Below are positions 23,901 through 36,420 of a stretch of DNA of 64,000 nucleotides, one piece after another. Source of the stretch: Earliella scabrosa (lineage: Eukaryota > Basidiomycota > Agaricomycetes > Polyporales > Polyporaceae); contig JABYQQ010000002.1 in the NCBI GenBank assembly GCA_022605405.1, positions 1 through 64,000 on the forward strand, in the 5' to 3' direction. Numbering within the stretch: the first letter of the stretch is position 1; every line of letters starts with the position of its first letter. The notes beneath the pieces were generated by a model. It did no database searches. It saw only the letters and a program-made list of their open reading frames with translations, and had not been told where the DNA came from. The position numbers and the translations under genes are program-made.

Positions 23901-23956
23901 CTCTGGAGCAGAAGGGGACTGGAAGGCACGTCAGACCTAAAGGTCTGAGGCTGCAT
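20942..23956 (-). CDS. FunK1 kinase, short type, catalytic residues intact (FunK1-B)
   Basis: Four exons, 23956-23627, 23568-22095, 22034-21829 and 21775-20942, give 947 residues with an exon plan identical to FunK1-B'. The N-terminus has RGKIIWLE and DFQEHLLPKP; the core has VGRGTRGYVAW, FLKDAWRP, EGDTV, catalytic loop HRDISSGN (614-621) and IDWELSKP. The tail is rich in Ala, Thr and Lys and ends in KKRKTK-type basic residues. It is the only one of the B/B' pair that keeps the catalytic Asp (616), so it is the likely active copy. Its upstream region holds an uninterrupted TAACCAACCGCG segment where FunK1-B' carries a transposon. Confidence 0.87.
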
Positions 23957-24024
23957 GGTTAGAGATCGGACGCAATGGAAGACAGAGGGATGACGAACGG
24001 GAGTAGTCGTGCGTCAAACTTGAA

Positions 24025-24032
24025 CTTATATA
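24025..24032 (-). promoter_or_regulatory. TATA box of FunK1-B
   Basis: TATATAAG about 70 bp upstream of the start codon. The mirror copy has TATTTAAG. Just upstream is the empty transposon target site, a single CAA at 24044-24046. Confidence 0.55.
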
Positions 24033-24599
24033 CTGTGACGCGGTTGGTTACAGCGAAATGGCGGTGCTTGAGCCGCGTGTCCAGCATGAGTACGGCGGAC
24101 AACGTCCAAGTGATGGGGGCATACCAGTTCTGGCCAACAATGAGCGATTCGGGGCAGATTCGTTTGGTGTGGTCGCGATGGTTTAGATGCAAGCCAGGTA
24201 AGCGCTCGAACTCGCCTGAGCGATTACCATTTCGGGCCATCCTTGAGGCCGTCGTCCAACACTGCTTTGTTCGCTTACACGTCCTCTGTCGCGTCCACCC
24301 TGGCAACCGTCCACGGAGTCTAGGTAGCGAGGCACTAGAGATCGGAATGTCAGGAAAGCGGGCGGGGTGAATCATCGATTGTATGGACTCAGTCGAGTCG
24401 GCGGCCCCGGAACCAGTAACCACAGCAGGCCGCGGCGCTCCAAGAGTGTCGTCGTTTCTGTGCTGTGTGTTGTTTATCGTGCTAACCAGCGAATGACTTT
24501 CGTGTACTGTAGCCTTAGGCCTACTTGACAAGTAGATGAACTACTGTGTCTGCTCTACAGATACTTATCACTTCTAAATCTCCAGACGTTTTGCGTCGG

Positions 24600-26103
24600 A
24601 CCAATTGTGCTCGTCAACGAAGTCCTCCAGGCACCTCCGGACGCGTCGCAACCACATACGCTCCCAACCCGCGCTCGTATTCGCGCGCATCCCATCCCTC
24701 ACGAAGCCGCATCTTAAACCGCTGCACGAGCGTACACACGACCATTCGAATCACCTGCAGCGCGAGACCCTTGCCGACGCAGTTCATCGTACCGGCTGCG
24801 AACGGGATGAAAGCCGCTTCATTGCGCACGAACTGTGGCTCGGAGGATGGAGTGGGGTGCACTTCGGAAGCCGAGTCTGAGTTGGGTTTGGGTGGTGTCG
24901 CGGTCCGGCAGGCTGCACCGGACGCGATGAGCCATCTGTCAGGCCAGAATGGGTCGGGTTGAGGAGAGAAGTTTTGGCGGCCGCGGCGGACGGAGTAGGT
25001 GTGGAGACAGCCCCATGTTCCTGGTGGGATGTATCTGACGACAAGGAGGCTGGATAGTCGGACTTGCCCGAGGGGGAGACAGGGAGCAAGGATGCTGAGT
25101 TACGCACGTCGCTCCGACCTACACACCACCGCCAGTGTGAGGGACCTAGTGCTGACCAGTGCTGATCAGGACGGGCGGTACGTACAGACGTAACAGCTCG
25201 TTGCTACCCAACCCATGGTCAGTGTCAGGAACAGGCTTGTCATCGCGCTCGAGGTCGTGTCTGCGAGACACTCACGCAACCCGATTGAACCACTCGCCAA
25301 GGACAACTTCGCACTCGCACTCGATATTGCCGTCGTTCGCTTTCCCGATCGCCAAAACCTGCCGCTCGAGCTCTCCAACGAGCTGGCGCTCCCTCGCCGC
25401 GATCGTCTGCTCATAATTCATGAGCGCGGACGCACCAAGCGCGCGGTTCCACGGGCGGCGTCGGCGTAGGATGTCCTGGATGCCGATCAGAGGCAGATTC
25501 TTCCCATCGCTCAGCATGCGACCGTATTACTCTGTCCGTCCACGGCAGCGGAGTTGGCACGTCAGATCGCAAATCTGATGTTAGAAGACAACGTACGTGG
25601 CCCTTTGGGCAGCCCGGCTGCCATCCGGCCGCGTCAGCGTCGCAAATTGAGATCTCATTCGGACCTGTTACAACGGCAGACGTCAGAGCACCTTGGGGAG
25701 AGCTTTTGGGATGGGTCCCGACCGATTCGGATGACATCTCCGTACTTGCGATGCAGAGATCCTCGTATCCGCTCAAGGAGACGTATGCCATCCACCATTG
25801 CGAGACTTTGTAGGCGATGGGAGCGGGGTGGCGGGCGAGCGGGTGGAGGGGAGATATGCGGTAGATCACGCTGAAGAGCGCCAGAGAGCCGATATCCGTG
25901 AGGTGTGTGAGGAGAAGCGGGGGGAAGGATTCGTGGAAGGAGCAGAATGAGGCCTGTTCGTGTTGAGTACGTCTCGTAGTGCTTGAACGGACGGTGTGCG
26001 CCCTGAAACGAACATCATGAAAACGCCCAGGATGACTGAGACCGAAGGGGGAGGGATACGCACGAATACTAACACGACAAGGGCCGTCACTTATGTGTTC
26101 ATG
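24600..26103 (-). pseudogene. Cytochrome P450 pseudogene (left copy)
   Basis: It matches the intact P450 at 44698-47008 but is broken in several ways. The start region reads ATG AAC ACA TAA where the intact copy has ATG GTC ACA ACC. About 60 bp are missing from the N-terminal membrane exon, and 13 bp at the LHRKYG region. The part from the exon ending WFNR to the I-helix is lost, leaving a short ACGACCTCGAGCGCGATGAC piece, and a second gap removes the sequence between the I-helix and the ExxR exon. The heme region survives as FAAGTMNCVGKGLA near 24790. The C-terminal end is also shortened. No working P450 can be made from it. Confidence 0.85.
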
Positions 26104-27349
26104 GTGTCTCAGCAAATGGAAGGGGCTATGAACTGGACACGTATGTGGCTGTAAGTACTGTCCAGTCGCAGGCCGTTTGCTCAGGCTCTCGTTCATACAT
26201 CTCACGGGCCGAAGCCGGAGCACTAAACGAACGAACCACCACGAGGTGGCGAGAATCATTATATGACTGAGAAGTCTGCAACCACACGGCAACTGTGAGT
26301 AATTGCAACGCACACAATAACCCCTGAAGGCTTTGGAAAAGCTGTGGTACCCCATGTCGTCACTAGGCTGGCACTGGCAGACGGTGATCTAATGGCAGGA
26401 CTCGGACGCAATATCTCCGAAGGTGTCCGGTCACAGTAAGTATATCTAAACGACTACTGATGATGAGCACATCAATCATTCCGAAATCGTGTCCCGAAAC
26501 TAATCACTTACTCTGGTACTGGTACAGGTATGGCGAATCAACTGGAAGGAGGCGTCTGCATGGGCTGACGAGGTGGGGGCTCTGTCGTCTGGATGAGCGG
26601 CTCTCGCTCATCCGGTTCACGTTCGTGGGAGCTAATTTCCAGCGATTGCTTTCTACATAGTCGACATGAACAGAGGTGTTCCGTACATGAGTGACCTGTT
26701 CATTGAAGCAGTATTGCCAACATCTCTCGTCAGCCTGAGGACAGAGTCACCAGCGAGGTATAGCACTGACGCAAGGAGAGAAAGTCATAGCATATTCCAG
26801 CGCAAACAGTGCCAATGCATGAGGCTAGAGTAGCAGCACAGAGCCCGCCGAGGTCGTCAGACATTAGTGCAAGTGGGAGGAAGCAAGATTCAGAATCGTC
26901 ATTACAGTCGCATCATGGAGTTCAACACGCATCGCCTCCCGGTCGTCCGGCCCGCGACTCTCACCCCTACCCTAGGGTTAGGTTTAAGCTGCCCTAGCCT
27001 GTTTTCAAATTTCGGCGCTTCTCGCCTGACCTTCGCTTTTATTCCCTCTCACTTACAGTGCGTCTTTCGTGAGCTGTGAATGACTAGCTGCTCATACGAA
27101 ATCAGAACATTGCCAGCTCGACGTTCCGACAAAGTCCTGTAGTCTCCGATGTTCGCCTGTGGCTGATCTCGCAGACTCAATCAATGATCGTCCTCCCAAG
27201 AGCTGAAGAATGACCCCGGCGTGCCTCATCTGCCTAGTCTAAAACCCCACAATGCTTTGAAGCAATATTGTCATCCCGTACGTTCTAGCGCTGTGACAAG
27301 TCGTATCCATCTAATAGCCCAAACAGAAATGCGGATTAAGTAGCCTCCC
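26104..27349. other. Duplicated non-coding region between P450 and NUG1 remnants
   Basis: No gene is supported. Much of it is matched in reverse by 43550-44690 on the right arm. Around 26960-26985 there is CCCTACCCTAGGGTTAGG, a head-to-head telomere-like motif also present in the right arm. The NUG1 upstream exons found on the right at 42660-43500 are missing here. Confidence 0.5.
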
Positions 27350-27374
27350 CGCCATGACCCTGACTCTCAAATTC

Positions 27375-28927
27375 CATCATGCTCACTTGCAGTCGAGGAT
27401 ATTCTGGCCCCGCGCGCCGCGAACCGAACCTGCAACAAACAGGAAAATCTACAACGTCGAGGACTACACTTCGACGCTCGAGTTCCTCACCATGGTCGCG
27501 CTGACAACCGGTCGTCTGCTGAAGGTGCGTCTCCATCCGTGAACGCTCACGCTCCTCCGTTGTGTCTGAATTATAAGGCAGCACGCCAGACATCCTCGCT
27601 GCAGCGCGTCAGGTCCTCACTGACTGGGATCACCAGAAGATCCCATACTTCTCGCACCCACCCGAGATCCACCCCTCGCTCATCCCTGTGACCGTGCCAG
27701 GGAACAGCAGCCACGTCGCACCCGGCACAGAGACCGTCGGACAGGCGCAGATAGTCAGCGAGTCCCCAAAGCCCTTCACGCTCGACGGGCCCTTCAGCAC
27801 CGCGAACGCTGGTGCATTCGGCGGCGGCGAACCAGGAGACGCCGAGATGGCAGAGGCCGAGGCCGAGGAGGGCGTCGATGGACGAGGACGGGTAAGTCCC
27901 ACCTTCAACTCCAGCACTCTCGAGTCTCGTCTCGCACCGTGCCATCTGCATAATCTTCCGCGCTGCACGCATCCCCGCCCTGAGCCCTCCCACACCGCTT
28001 CTCTCGCGCCCCGCCCTGATTTTCACTATATCGCAATCGCTGTCATTCCAGGCGTACGCGCGCGATCTGAGAATCGAGATGGACACCCGGGTATGTAAGG
28101 CCTCCCCATGACTTTGATATGTATGTGCGATGGCTCACACGGTTGCGCTTCGTGGGTCCCGGTGCTCCTCTGGGCCGCTACGTATGTAGTCATATCAGAG
28201 ACTCGAGCGACCCCGATTCGCACGGAGCTGACCCATGTTCCGCTCGCGAGTAACCACCGGCTCTACACCAGTGCACTGACCTTCTATTCCTCTCTCTCTC
28301 GCGCTTGGCTGCGTTCGCATCCAGGAAGCAGATGGAATCCGACGACCTAGCCCCGCGCAGCCCCTCGCGCCTCCCTTTCCCTCTCCACCGCCGGTCCCTT
28401 TCCCTCCACCTCGTCCTCGCCCACCTCAACCTCCACCTCACCTCCACTGCAAGCACAAGCGGCACGACGCAGACGGCGTGCGCTCTTCAGCGCCCAGGCG
28501 CCTCCGCCTCCGCCGCGCGCACGACGTGCCCGACGTGCCCGACTACCACGCGCGGCGCGCAATGGCGAGCGCGAACCCGCTCAGAAGGCGCGTGCTCAAG
28601 CATGAGGCGAAGATGACGCGGCGCGCAGCGAACCGCGCGGTGCAGAGGAAGCGGGACGCAGGCATGGACGTCGACGAAGAGCTCCTGCTTGAGGCGACGT
28701 TCATGGCTGACCCGCCACGCCTGGATGACGAAGGGTGGAACGGGTGCGCTCTTTGGGGTCTGGGACTGGGTACCTGCTTTGGGTCTGTATGCGCCTTCTG
28801 CGTACATGATCTGTATAGTAGAGCAAGCGGGACGTATGATACAAGAAATAAGCTCGGATCCGCTACACTAAGGGTCGGGATGGGGGACGGGGGACGAGGC
28901 GTGGGGGAATACGACGCTGTAAAGTGA
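27375..28927 (+). pseudogene. NUG1: C-terminal fragment of nuclear GTPase NUG1 (GNL3-type)
   Basis: Only the downstream part is present. It starts abruptly at an intron acceptor near 27405 and reads RKIYNVEDYTSTLEFLT, VALTTGRLLK, then (after an intron) GGTPDILAAARQVLTDW, IPYFSHPPEIHPSLIP, an acidic EMAEAEAEE stretch, and finally VLKHEAKMTRRA and LEATFMA, typical of the C-terminus of NUG1/GNL3-like ribosome-biogenesis GTPases. The circularly permuted GTPase motifs are absent. The frame stays open past the usual end (ATFMA) to about 28925, suggesting that the normal stop is lost. A Pro-rich stretch precedes the last block. It keeps introns, so it arose by DNA duplication. A functional NUG1 must lie elsewhere. 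Confidence 0.65.
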
Positions 28928-29590
28928 CGGCACAACAGCAACAACAGCATGCATGACATGGACATCCAGGACGCAGACCAGGATGACATGGCGAGATCGA
29001 TCGGAGGAGAACGTAATTGGAGCGTTAAGGCTTAAGCGTAGTAGTGCGGGCCGTACGAGTGTATGGGTGCACTGCAGGTGACTGTATGGGGCTAGCGTAG
29101 TACGTGTACGAATTAGTGGCTAACGCATGCCCGCCCGCATGTCCTCATTGAGGAAATGCGCCCACGGGCCGTCTGCCGCGACAGGAGCAAGATGGTTGGT
29201 TGCCCCGAGGACCGAGGTTCGGCAGTAGGGCAGCGGCGTCCGCCGCGCCACGCGCGCTAGTCCTCTTGGGGCTCCGTGCAAAGTGCGCTCGTCCATCAGC
29301 GCCACACGGGTTTGCAAGGTCGCCGGAGAAGTAGGCAGGGCGACACGGAATTCGGGCGGAATGCGAGGAGGGGCATGACTCGGGGGAGCGAGCGAGGGGG
29401 ACGGTGAGTAGGGGAGAGTGAGGGGTTGGGGCGTGTGCCACGCTGCGGGGACGAGAGGACGGGACGCAGGAGGACCACGAGCACAGGCATGCTGGATCAG
29501 CGCATAAGCAGGGAGGGTGTGAGGGTGCCCGGTGCAGGTACGCAGCACCGAGCACCGAGCGAAGTCATCGCGCAGAACTTACACACCACA
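28928..29590. other. Intergenic, no gene seen
   Basis: About 660 bases between the NUG1 fragment and the 3' end of the DUF6534 gene. Purine-rich and GC-rich stretches give long open frames without family similarity. Confidence 0.35.
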
Positions 29591-31799
29591 CTACCCGCGA
29601 AACGGGAACGCAGCCTCCTCGTCCGAGTCGATCCTCGTCTTTGACGTCTCGACGATGCTGTCCGTCGAGAGCGCGTCCGCGCTGATCACCGTCGTGAACT
29701 CGATCGCCGCGCCCGCCGTCGCCGCCGGCTCCGCCGTCACCGTCGGCGTCCGGAACGCGACCTTGGACTGCGCCCGCCGCCGGCCCTTGCGCCCGAGCAG
29801 CGAGCCGCGCGCGTTCAGCGTCGCGAGCAGCGAGTTCACGTACACTGCGGGAGGGAGGGGGGCCGGTCAGCGTGCGTGCAAGGGGAGGAAGAAAGAGGTG
29901 TAAGGGACGCACGTTTGCTCAATACAAAGTAGAACGCGAAGTAGATGAACTTCTCTGGGACGGTCGCGTACTGCATGTCAAACACATCCCTCAACTACAG
30001 CCCAACAGCCTCGTACCACGAAGTACACGCACCGAAATGAGCGCCCCAATGGCACACAGACTACGCAACGAAATTTAGCGTTAGCATTGCCCTCAACACA
30101 TAGAGCTGGTCTGCGCGGGCAGCACCCACCTCGTCAACAAGCCCGTGTTCACGCTATACGTCATGAGGACCTTGATCGCCGAGTCCGTGCTATTAAGACG
30201 CGGCAAGTCAAAGTATCAGCAACCATGTATGCAGGATGAGCGCGAGCGCGAAGAAGCGACGCACGTGCGGATACCGGTCTCGAACCCTCTTAGGAGAAGA
30301 CATTGCGCGATCGCGACGATGAGGTCGACGGCCGCCTCGACGGACAGACCGGCATAAAGTCCCCACTGTGTACGCATATATGCGGTCAGCTGGTGAACCT
30401 CGTCCCAAGGGGACCGCGACGTACAGAGAACCGGCTGATGTGTGTGTACGACGTGATACCAAACCTGGATGGTGCAGGCCGTCAGCAGAGACCAAGTGCG
30501 AAGAACGGGGGGGGAGACGAACAGCTTGACCGCAAAGTCTGCGAGCGCACGATGTTCATTTTCCCAGACGCGCAAGTCATAATGAGACAGACGATCGTGA
30601 AGTTGATCGACATGAGCCAAGGGTCGAGCACGGTAGGACGAGGGGGATAGGGGTGAGAGCAGATGTGCAGGTGAAACCGATCAGAGTCAGAAGGTGGCGC
30701 CAGAGAGGCTGGCAACGCTCGATCACTCACAGGTCGCGTCCACTGCGAGTACCGGAGCGGGTGCGAGTGCGCGAATCGACGCGCAGTAGTTGAGTGTCGT
30801 AAGTGAGAAGTTCTTCTGTGGGATAGAAACGACTGTCCATGATGGACGCTGGGCTTACCGAAGATGAAGACGGACATGACCGCCTGTAATGATGCGGCGG
30901 ATGAGGAGGGTGCGCGGTCGACGAAACACAACGACAGTACTTACGATGACTAGCGGCAGTATCCAGCCGTTGTTGTTCACTTGCGGAGGCAGCAGTTAGC
31001 AGACGAAGGACTGACCGGGAGCGTCGGAGGCGTGCGTGAAGAAGATCATTACTCACGCCGGTAGAGACGATATCCGAAGATCCTGTGAACGCGGACCGAC
31101 GCATCAGCGACAACGCACTCTATCAAAAACATACACTTTCTGGATCAGAAGCAAGCGAGCTCACCCGCGAACGATGGCATTGCTGACATTCTGCGCGCGC
31201 GACACGGTTGCTCCAGTAGGCTATATGCGCGGAGATGTGGTAGATACGCACCGAAACGATGATCATGCTCTGCAGAATCGAAGTCAGCATGGGGGGCGGG
31301 CGAGCGTAGCGCGTCCGGAAGGCAAACGCACAGGAATGGGCCATATTGGCGTTTGTACTGCGGGGAGGTTCGTAAAGCTGGTGATACAGTACCAGTACAT
31401 GGCGCCGGTGATGAGGGCGCAGTGCGCCGTGTCCAGTATCCTGCGCGCAGCAGCAGTGAGCGCGGATCCGCAGGGCAGTGGGGTGGGATTTACCAGAGCA
31501 GGAGCACCTGGCAGCATGGGTTGGGATTGGAGCACGAAAAGACGAGGGCAGGTAAGGACTCACGGAGAACTTGAGGATGTTCGCGTCGCGGTACTGATTG
31601 CGGTAGTACATGAAGGCCTGAAGGGTGGTGATGCCGTAGAGACTGGGGGACGCGTCGACGGGGCGGGATTGAGCTGCGAGAGCGCAGGACGCGAAAGACG
31701 AGGTGGAACGCACAAGGTGGTCACGACATGGCCGAGAAAGGCGGCGCCGAGGGTGTCGTCGAGAGCGATCTTGGGGATCGTCTGGCCGGGGGAGGCCAT
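29591..31799 (-). CDS. DUF6534-family seven-helix membrane protein
   Basis: Sixteen exons join in phase to 334 residues: 31799-31714, 31642-31564, 31507-31494, 31440-31332, 31269-31252, 31190-31165, 31082-31057, 30979-30945, 30883-30859, 30742-30731, 30538-30465, 30365-30265, 30189-30130, 30060-30033, 29970-29913 and 29844-29591. Family landmarks appear in order: LDDTLGAAFLGHV, LYGITTLQAFMYY, VLLLWILDTAHCALI, SNAIVRGIFGYRLY, NNNGWILPLVI, TDSAIKVLMTYSVNTGLL and FVLSKLYVNSLLATLNAR. The pattern of about seven hydrophobic segments and a soluble Ser/Thr-rich tail matches the large fungal DUF6534 family, whose function is unknown. Exons 3 (14 nt) and 10 (12 nt) are micro-exons; exon 3 restores VLLLW exactly, while exon 10 is less certain. 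The gene is single-copy here and intact, in the unduplicated centre. Confidence 0.8.
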
Positions 31800-31938
31800 C
31801 GTGAGCGGAGGGGCGGGGGACGGGGCGGGCGAGCTGGAGGAGAGGCAGCCTAAGGGCGCACCAGCTCGCGGGCGCAGGGCTGGGGCGGGAGAGGGAGCAT
31901 GCGCAGACCAAAGGGCGTATCAGGCCGGGGCGAGGCGT

Positions 31939-31945
31939 ATATATC
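31939..31945 (-). promoter_or_regulatory. Possible TATA box of DUF6534 gene
   Basis: TATATAC on the minus strand, about 140 bp upstream of the start codon. This is farther than in the other genes of the window, so a 5' leader would be needed. Confidence 0.3.
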
Positions 31946-34900
31946 CTTCGCGGCATGGGCGACCGAGAGCAGAAGCAGAGACGCCCAGGGTCGGGACAGA
32001 ACTCTGATGCGCACCAGATCCACAAATCCGATGACCCAAATCAGGCGCCCCGCCCGCCGTGCCTCACAACGTGGCCTCCGCCGCCCCGAGCCAACAAAGT
32101 CTATCTTTGGTGGCGTCGCCCACGAAATTAATCTCCTCCGTCCAGCTCAATGATCGTTCAGGGCAAATGCGCTGTCAGTGCGCAGGTCACGATCCGTACG
32201 TCATCTCAAGAACGTGCTCATCTGTGGCCAGTAGTTGCTAGCTGACTGAACGCGGGGAGCGACTCCTCCGTGCTCCAGTACTAGTTGGGCTTGTCGCTGA
32301 GCTCCTCCTCCCCGCGCCTTCCATCAGACCTTGGCTCCGGCCGCGTGCTTTTCCACTCCAATTGGGCCCCATATCAGAACAAACGGCGGGAGGACCATCC
32401 TTCCAGTCCATCCGTCTCAGAGTCATGTTCAGACTCCTCCGCCTTCTCCCGTTCGCCTCCTCCCGTTCGCGCCATGTTGCGCGGGTATCGCGCTGCCAGT
32501 GACCGAGACGGTCACATCTGTCAACGCCCCAATACGCGACCCGGAGCCGTCGACGTCTCCCGCTGCCACCAGCCTCTGACAATGTGTTCGAATTTGCTTT
32601 TGGGCCTCAACCACACGCTCAGCTCAAGTCCCTACACTCTCCCGCGCATCACCCGTACACGACCGTTACACATTCGCGCCCTTGCAGTCTCTGCGCGCCT
32701 CACCGGGAGCGGGGTCACGAAAAGTCAATGTTCCAAGTTCTATGTGCAGTAAGCGATCAGTCTCGTCAGCATAGGTTATGTCGCGGCGCCAGGCGCCTCC
32801 CAGGTCCGCACGATCTCCACCCCGTCGAACACTCCGCTTCCTTCGGGTTTCACCCTTCCTTCCCTCCTCGCTCGGATCCCAGCCCGAACATCCCAAGGTC
32901 TAACGCCGCACGGAAGCCCTGAAACCCTGACTAGAACGTCGGCCCTGTTGGGCGTGCATGCCTCGTTCAACTGTCGACTTAGCTAGGAGACTTGATTGCA
33001 AACGCTCAACACGGCCGCCATAATGCCTATCGAACAGATCCTGTGCGGGACTGAGAACAAAGTTTTACGGTGAGGCTCCACAGTCCTTCATTCTGACCCG
33101 TCCTGACCAATTGTTGGCACATCTTCAGTCTCCACAGTGATGTCTAAGTGCACCAGCGCCCCAGGCTGGCCATCGCATCTATCATCCATCTCGGCCACAT
33201 GGGCCATCGATGATGTCGCTCCCGATTCGAAACGCACCCGAAACGCGATTCAGTCGCAGTCCGACACTGCAAGTTGGATCAAGATATGCAATGTATCAAC
33301 CGTTTCGTGCCTACGTGCCAGTGTGTGGGTGAGTCGGGTATGTACTAGGCTGGCGCAACGCGCAGACAATGGAACGTTGAACGTTGGATGTCGATGCCTG
33401 TCTTCACCTTCTCAGCGCTCAGCACGCGTCGCTTCCGCAATGATAGGGTTCAGCTGGAGCCAGCTGTGCACGCGCACCTTCCCTTCAAGTAGTTCCCCGA
33501 GGTGTGGTGCGCACAAGATCCTGATTCGAACGCCTGATCCTAAGGCCTGGTTCTCCTCCAAAGCTTGACCCCGACGCCCGACGCCCCCGAACGAGCAGCC
33601 TTCCCAGCAACCTAAAGCCTGTTTGTCTCCCGGCGCATCCAGGGCCCACTGCGCGCTGTCGGCTCGTCTACTTTCCCCGCACGCTCCAAAAGGCTGCGCG
33701 GTTCCCTGCGCAAGAGAAGCTCGCTGGCACCGCGATGTACGTCATCCGCTCCTACGAGACCGTTCGATGTTCGGCTCTCGTGCTGCGCGGTCGGGTTCTC
33801 GGAATAGATCGTCGCATGGAGTCCCAGGGTCCCAGCTCTCGGATTTTCGACGCATATACCAGTATGTACGTATACGTACCGGCCACCAGGACAAGCACAA
33901 CAATATTTGCATGTGGCGCGCTCCCAAACCGCAAACCGCACTTCCAGACGTGCGACTCGCGCGGGGTCGTGATCACTCGCAGAAGCACGCATCCGTCAAT
34001 GGCTGGTCACTTAAGCTCGCCAGCTGGGGTCTTCGTCCTCCCCAAATCCGCCACCGAAACCGCGATCGCACCCACTTGCGACGTCCCGGCTCTAGTGGCG
34101 TCCCGAACCCCAACCCCATCGCCCATCGATATCTACCATCTCCCGTCTCCCGTTTGTTTTAAGTGCGTGTTCCACCGTCCACGCTTCGACAGCGTCAGCC
34201 AGCCTAGCGCGAGAATGTCAGCTTCATCCACCGTGGCGGTGGCTGCTGCACAACCTCGGATCCTCTGATCCGAACCGTGAATTCCCGCTGTCCGCCCTCC
34301 ATCGTGCTGCCACTCTCCCGTTCGGAGAGTGAGAGACTCAGCGTCGACGGGTCCCAACGTGCAGTGACCTCTCCGTCGTCCTCGGAGCTGCTGCCGCCGC
34401 CATACCATTCAGCGCTCCAAGTGGTCACTTGGGAAGACGACTCGAGGGGTCTCATGCCTCAGTCTCCGTCGCGCGCAAATGCCAGGGCGAGCTGCGCGGG
34501 TGCTATCGCAATGCTTGACCGGACAACGAGTCTCCTGGACTCGGACGGTGGTTACAGGTCCCACTCTCGTCTGCGGGCCGCTCCGGCTCCGAGACAGACG
34601 CGGACGTGGGCACGGACATGGACCGTCCGCTCGCACGGCCTCCTCCCTCCCCACTGGGCTCAACCTCAAGCCTGTGAGTCCCGCGTTGACTGACGGCTTC
34701 GATCGACAAGTCCCGGAACGCTAATCTGAGGACCAAGACGTGTAATCAAGGTCTGGCCCCGAAGTACTGCATACCGTAGACGGTAGCGGCCAAGGCTGTT
34801 GCGGGACACCTTTCATGCGGGTGTTTCGCTCGAGCACGACGATCGTCGCACCTGCGAAACCTTGGCCGGACCGAGGACGATAGGAACCGGAGGCTCGGGC

Positions 34901-36258
34901 TCATAGAATGCATGCGAGAAGTCAGTCTCGTCTGCATTGGTACTGCAGACGGTACTCGCCTCAGGCTGACACTGTTGCGGTACGTCGGCCTGCCTGCGCC
35001 ACGAATCCGGTGTTGCGCTTACTCGAACGATGCCTCGTTGGTTCCCCCGGGCTGGACATGGAAAAGAAAATATTGAGGCTTGAGTATTCAATATCGCCAT
35101 GTCGTGGTGCACGGCGCATGAGGCGTCGAATGAATGAGATCCGTCCCCAGGACGAGAACTGCACCTGACTCACCGGCATGTCGGTCATCATGCGCTCGGC
35201 GGTGAAACCTGAAACCTGGATACCTGATCGAGGCCTCGTAACACGGACCGGGAGCTCGAGGAGGGCACAGCGGTTTGGAGTCGCCTGTTTGGGGTTTGAA
35301 CATTCTTCCGCGATCGCGGCGCGCTTGAACGTTGGTAGAACGCTTCATGTACATAGATACTGACCATCATGCCATGGAATTACTACCGAATGTCCGAGAC
35401 TTGCTTCGAGCCCCAAAGATGTGTGGCGCCGCGTCCCCAGCAACGAACCCATGGTCTCTACAGATCTGCGCAGCGTCAGAAGTTCGTGGTCGCCTCACTA
35501 GCGAATTCACCACCCTGAGTTTCCTCGCCCAATCATGTACAAGGATACTCATCAGAGTAGCCTTTAGATATCCTGGTCGGGCAGCTATGTGCCACCAACC
35601 CGAGTTTGATAAGTAGAACCAGCTGGACGACGGGGCCTGACGGGGCCCGGGCTCGAGGAATCGGATGATCGTCGACGCGCAATATTAATGCGGCTTCTGC
35701 GTAGAACGTCGACGCTTTGGCCGGTGCGCTGACGATAATGGGCGTTGATGCGTGATGGCGGGGCTGGCGGCGGGGCGTGGGCGACGCTCGGAGCTCGACG
35801 CACGCTGCTCCGAGCGATCTGGTGGTGGCGGGAGAACGTGCACATTGCCATGCGATCTGGCAAAACAGTATAAGATGACCGATCGTGGGGTGTTACGTTT
35901 TCCCTAGTCATTGGAGGAGTCCTGAAGGATGCGCCAGAGAGATTGAGCATGACGAGGGATTGTACCTAGTACATTGAGTACTCAGAGGTCGCAAACGCGG
36001 CAGTACTAGTGTCGGTGCAGAGAGTAAGTAGTCACACACGTGTGGATAAGTACTAAGTAGTAGGTTGAACCGTACATGCCAGTATGGTGTACTTGTTACG
36101 CTGAGTCGCTGACACATGTGGTACTTGATTGAAACGGGTCGGAACAAACATTGTCAGGATCAGACAAGGTCGAACGTGTAGAAGCAGGACTTCTGTTCCC
36201 TCTCGCGAGTCCTGCGGTCCTGACAACTGAGTGAGGACATACCTGATGGTTCTGAGTT
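31946..36258. other. Long stretch with no recognisable gene
   Basis: I find no family-like protein on either strand. Several open frames of 80-180 codons exist, but none shows motifs, plausible intron-bounded exons or similarity to other parts of the window. Around 34280-34680 a Ser/Asp/Pro-rich reading could be the worn end of a protein. It may hold degenerate transposon or gene remnants that a database search would reveal. Confidence 0.3.
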
Positions 36259-36420
36259 CATCAGTAATTCAAGCTCTGCGCAATGACCACGATCTGTGGA
36301 ACTTACCTCTTTCTCTTCCATCTCGCTCCTGCCTTCCATTCGCTGGCTTCAAGTACATTATGCTCATCAATCATTCAAGATCCCACTGCGCGATGACCAC
36401 GATCTGTGAAACGTACCTCT
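36259..36420 (+). repeat. Two-unit direct repeat of about 53 bp
   Basis: Copies at 36259-36310 and 36365-36420 share CATCA-x-T-x-ATTCAAG and TGACCACGATCTGTG followed by ACCTCT, about 108 bp apart. They lie 200-350 bp upstream of the MET22 TATA box and may be a small duplicated promoter element. Confidence 0.55.

Larger units (their letters stand above)
13515..28016 (+). repeat. Left arm of a large imperfect inverted duplication
   Basis: Read left to right, this arm carries FunK1-A (+), a Crinkler/RHS-like gene, FunK1-B (-), a P450 remnant (-) and a NUG1 fragment (+). The right arm (59810 down to 41960) carries the counterparts in exact mirror order and orientation. Matching extends through introns and intergenic DNA, so it is a DNA-level duplication. 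Similarity is interrupted at about 17885-20700 (Crinkler-like gene here, FunK1-C in the other arm) and at the NUG1 5' part, missing here. Boundaries were estimated by eye. Confidence 0.85.

Noticed and set aside
31440..31570. Apparent frameshift in the DUF6534 gene
   Set aside because: A 14-nt micro-exon with proper AG and GT flanks restores both the frame and the family VLLLW segment.
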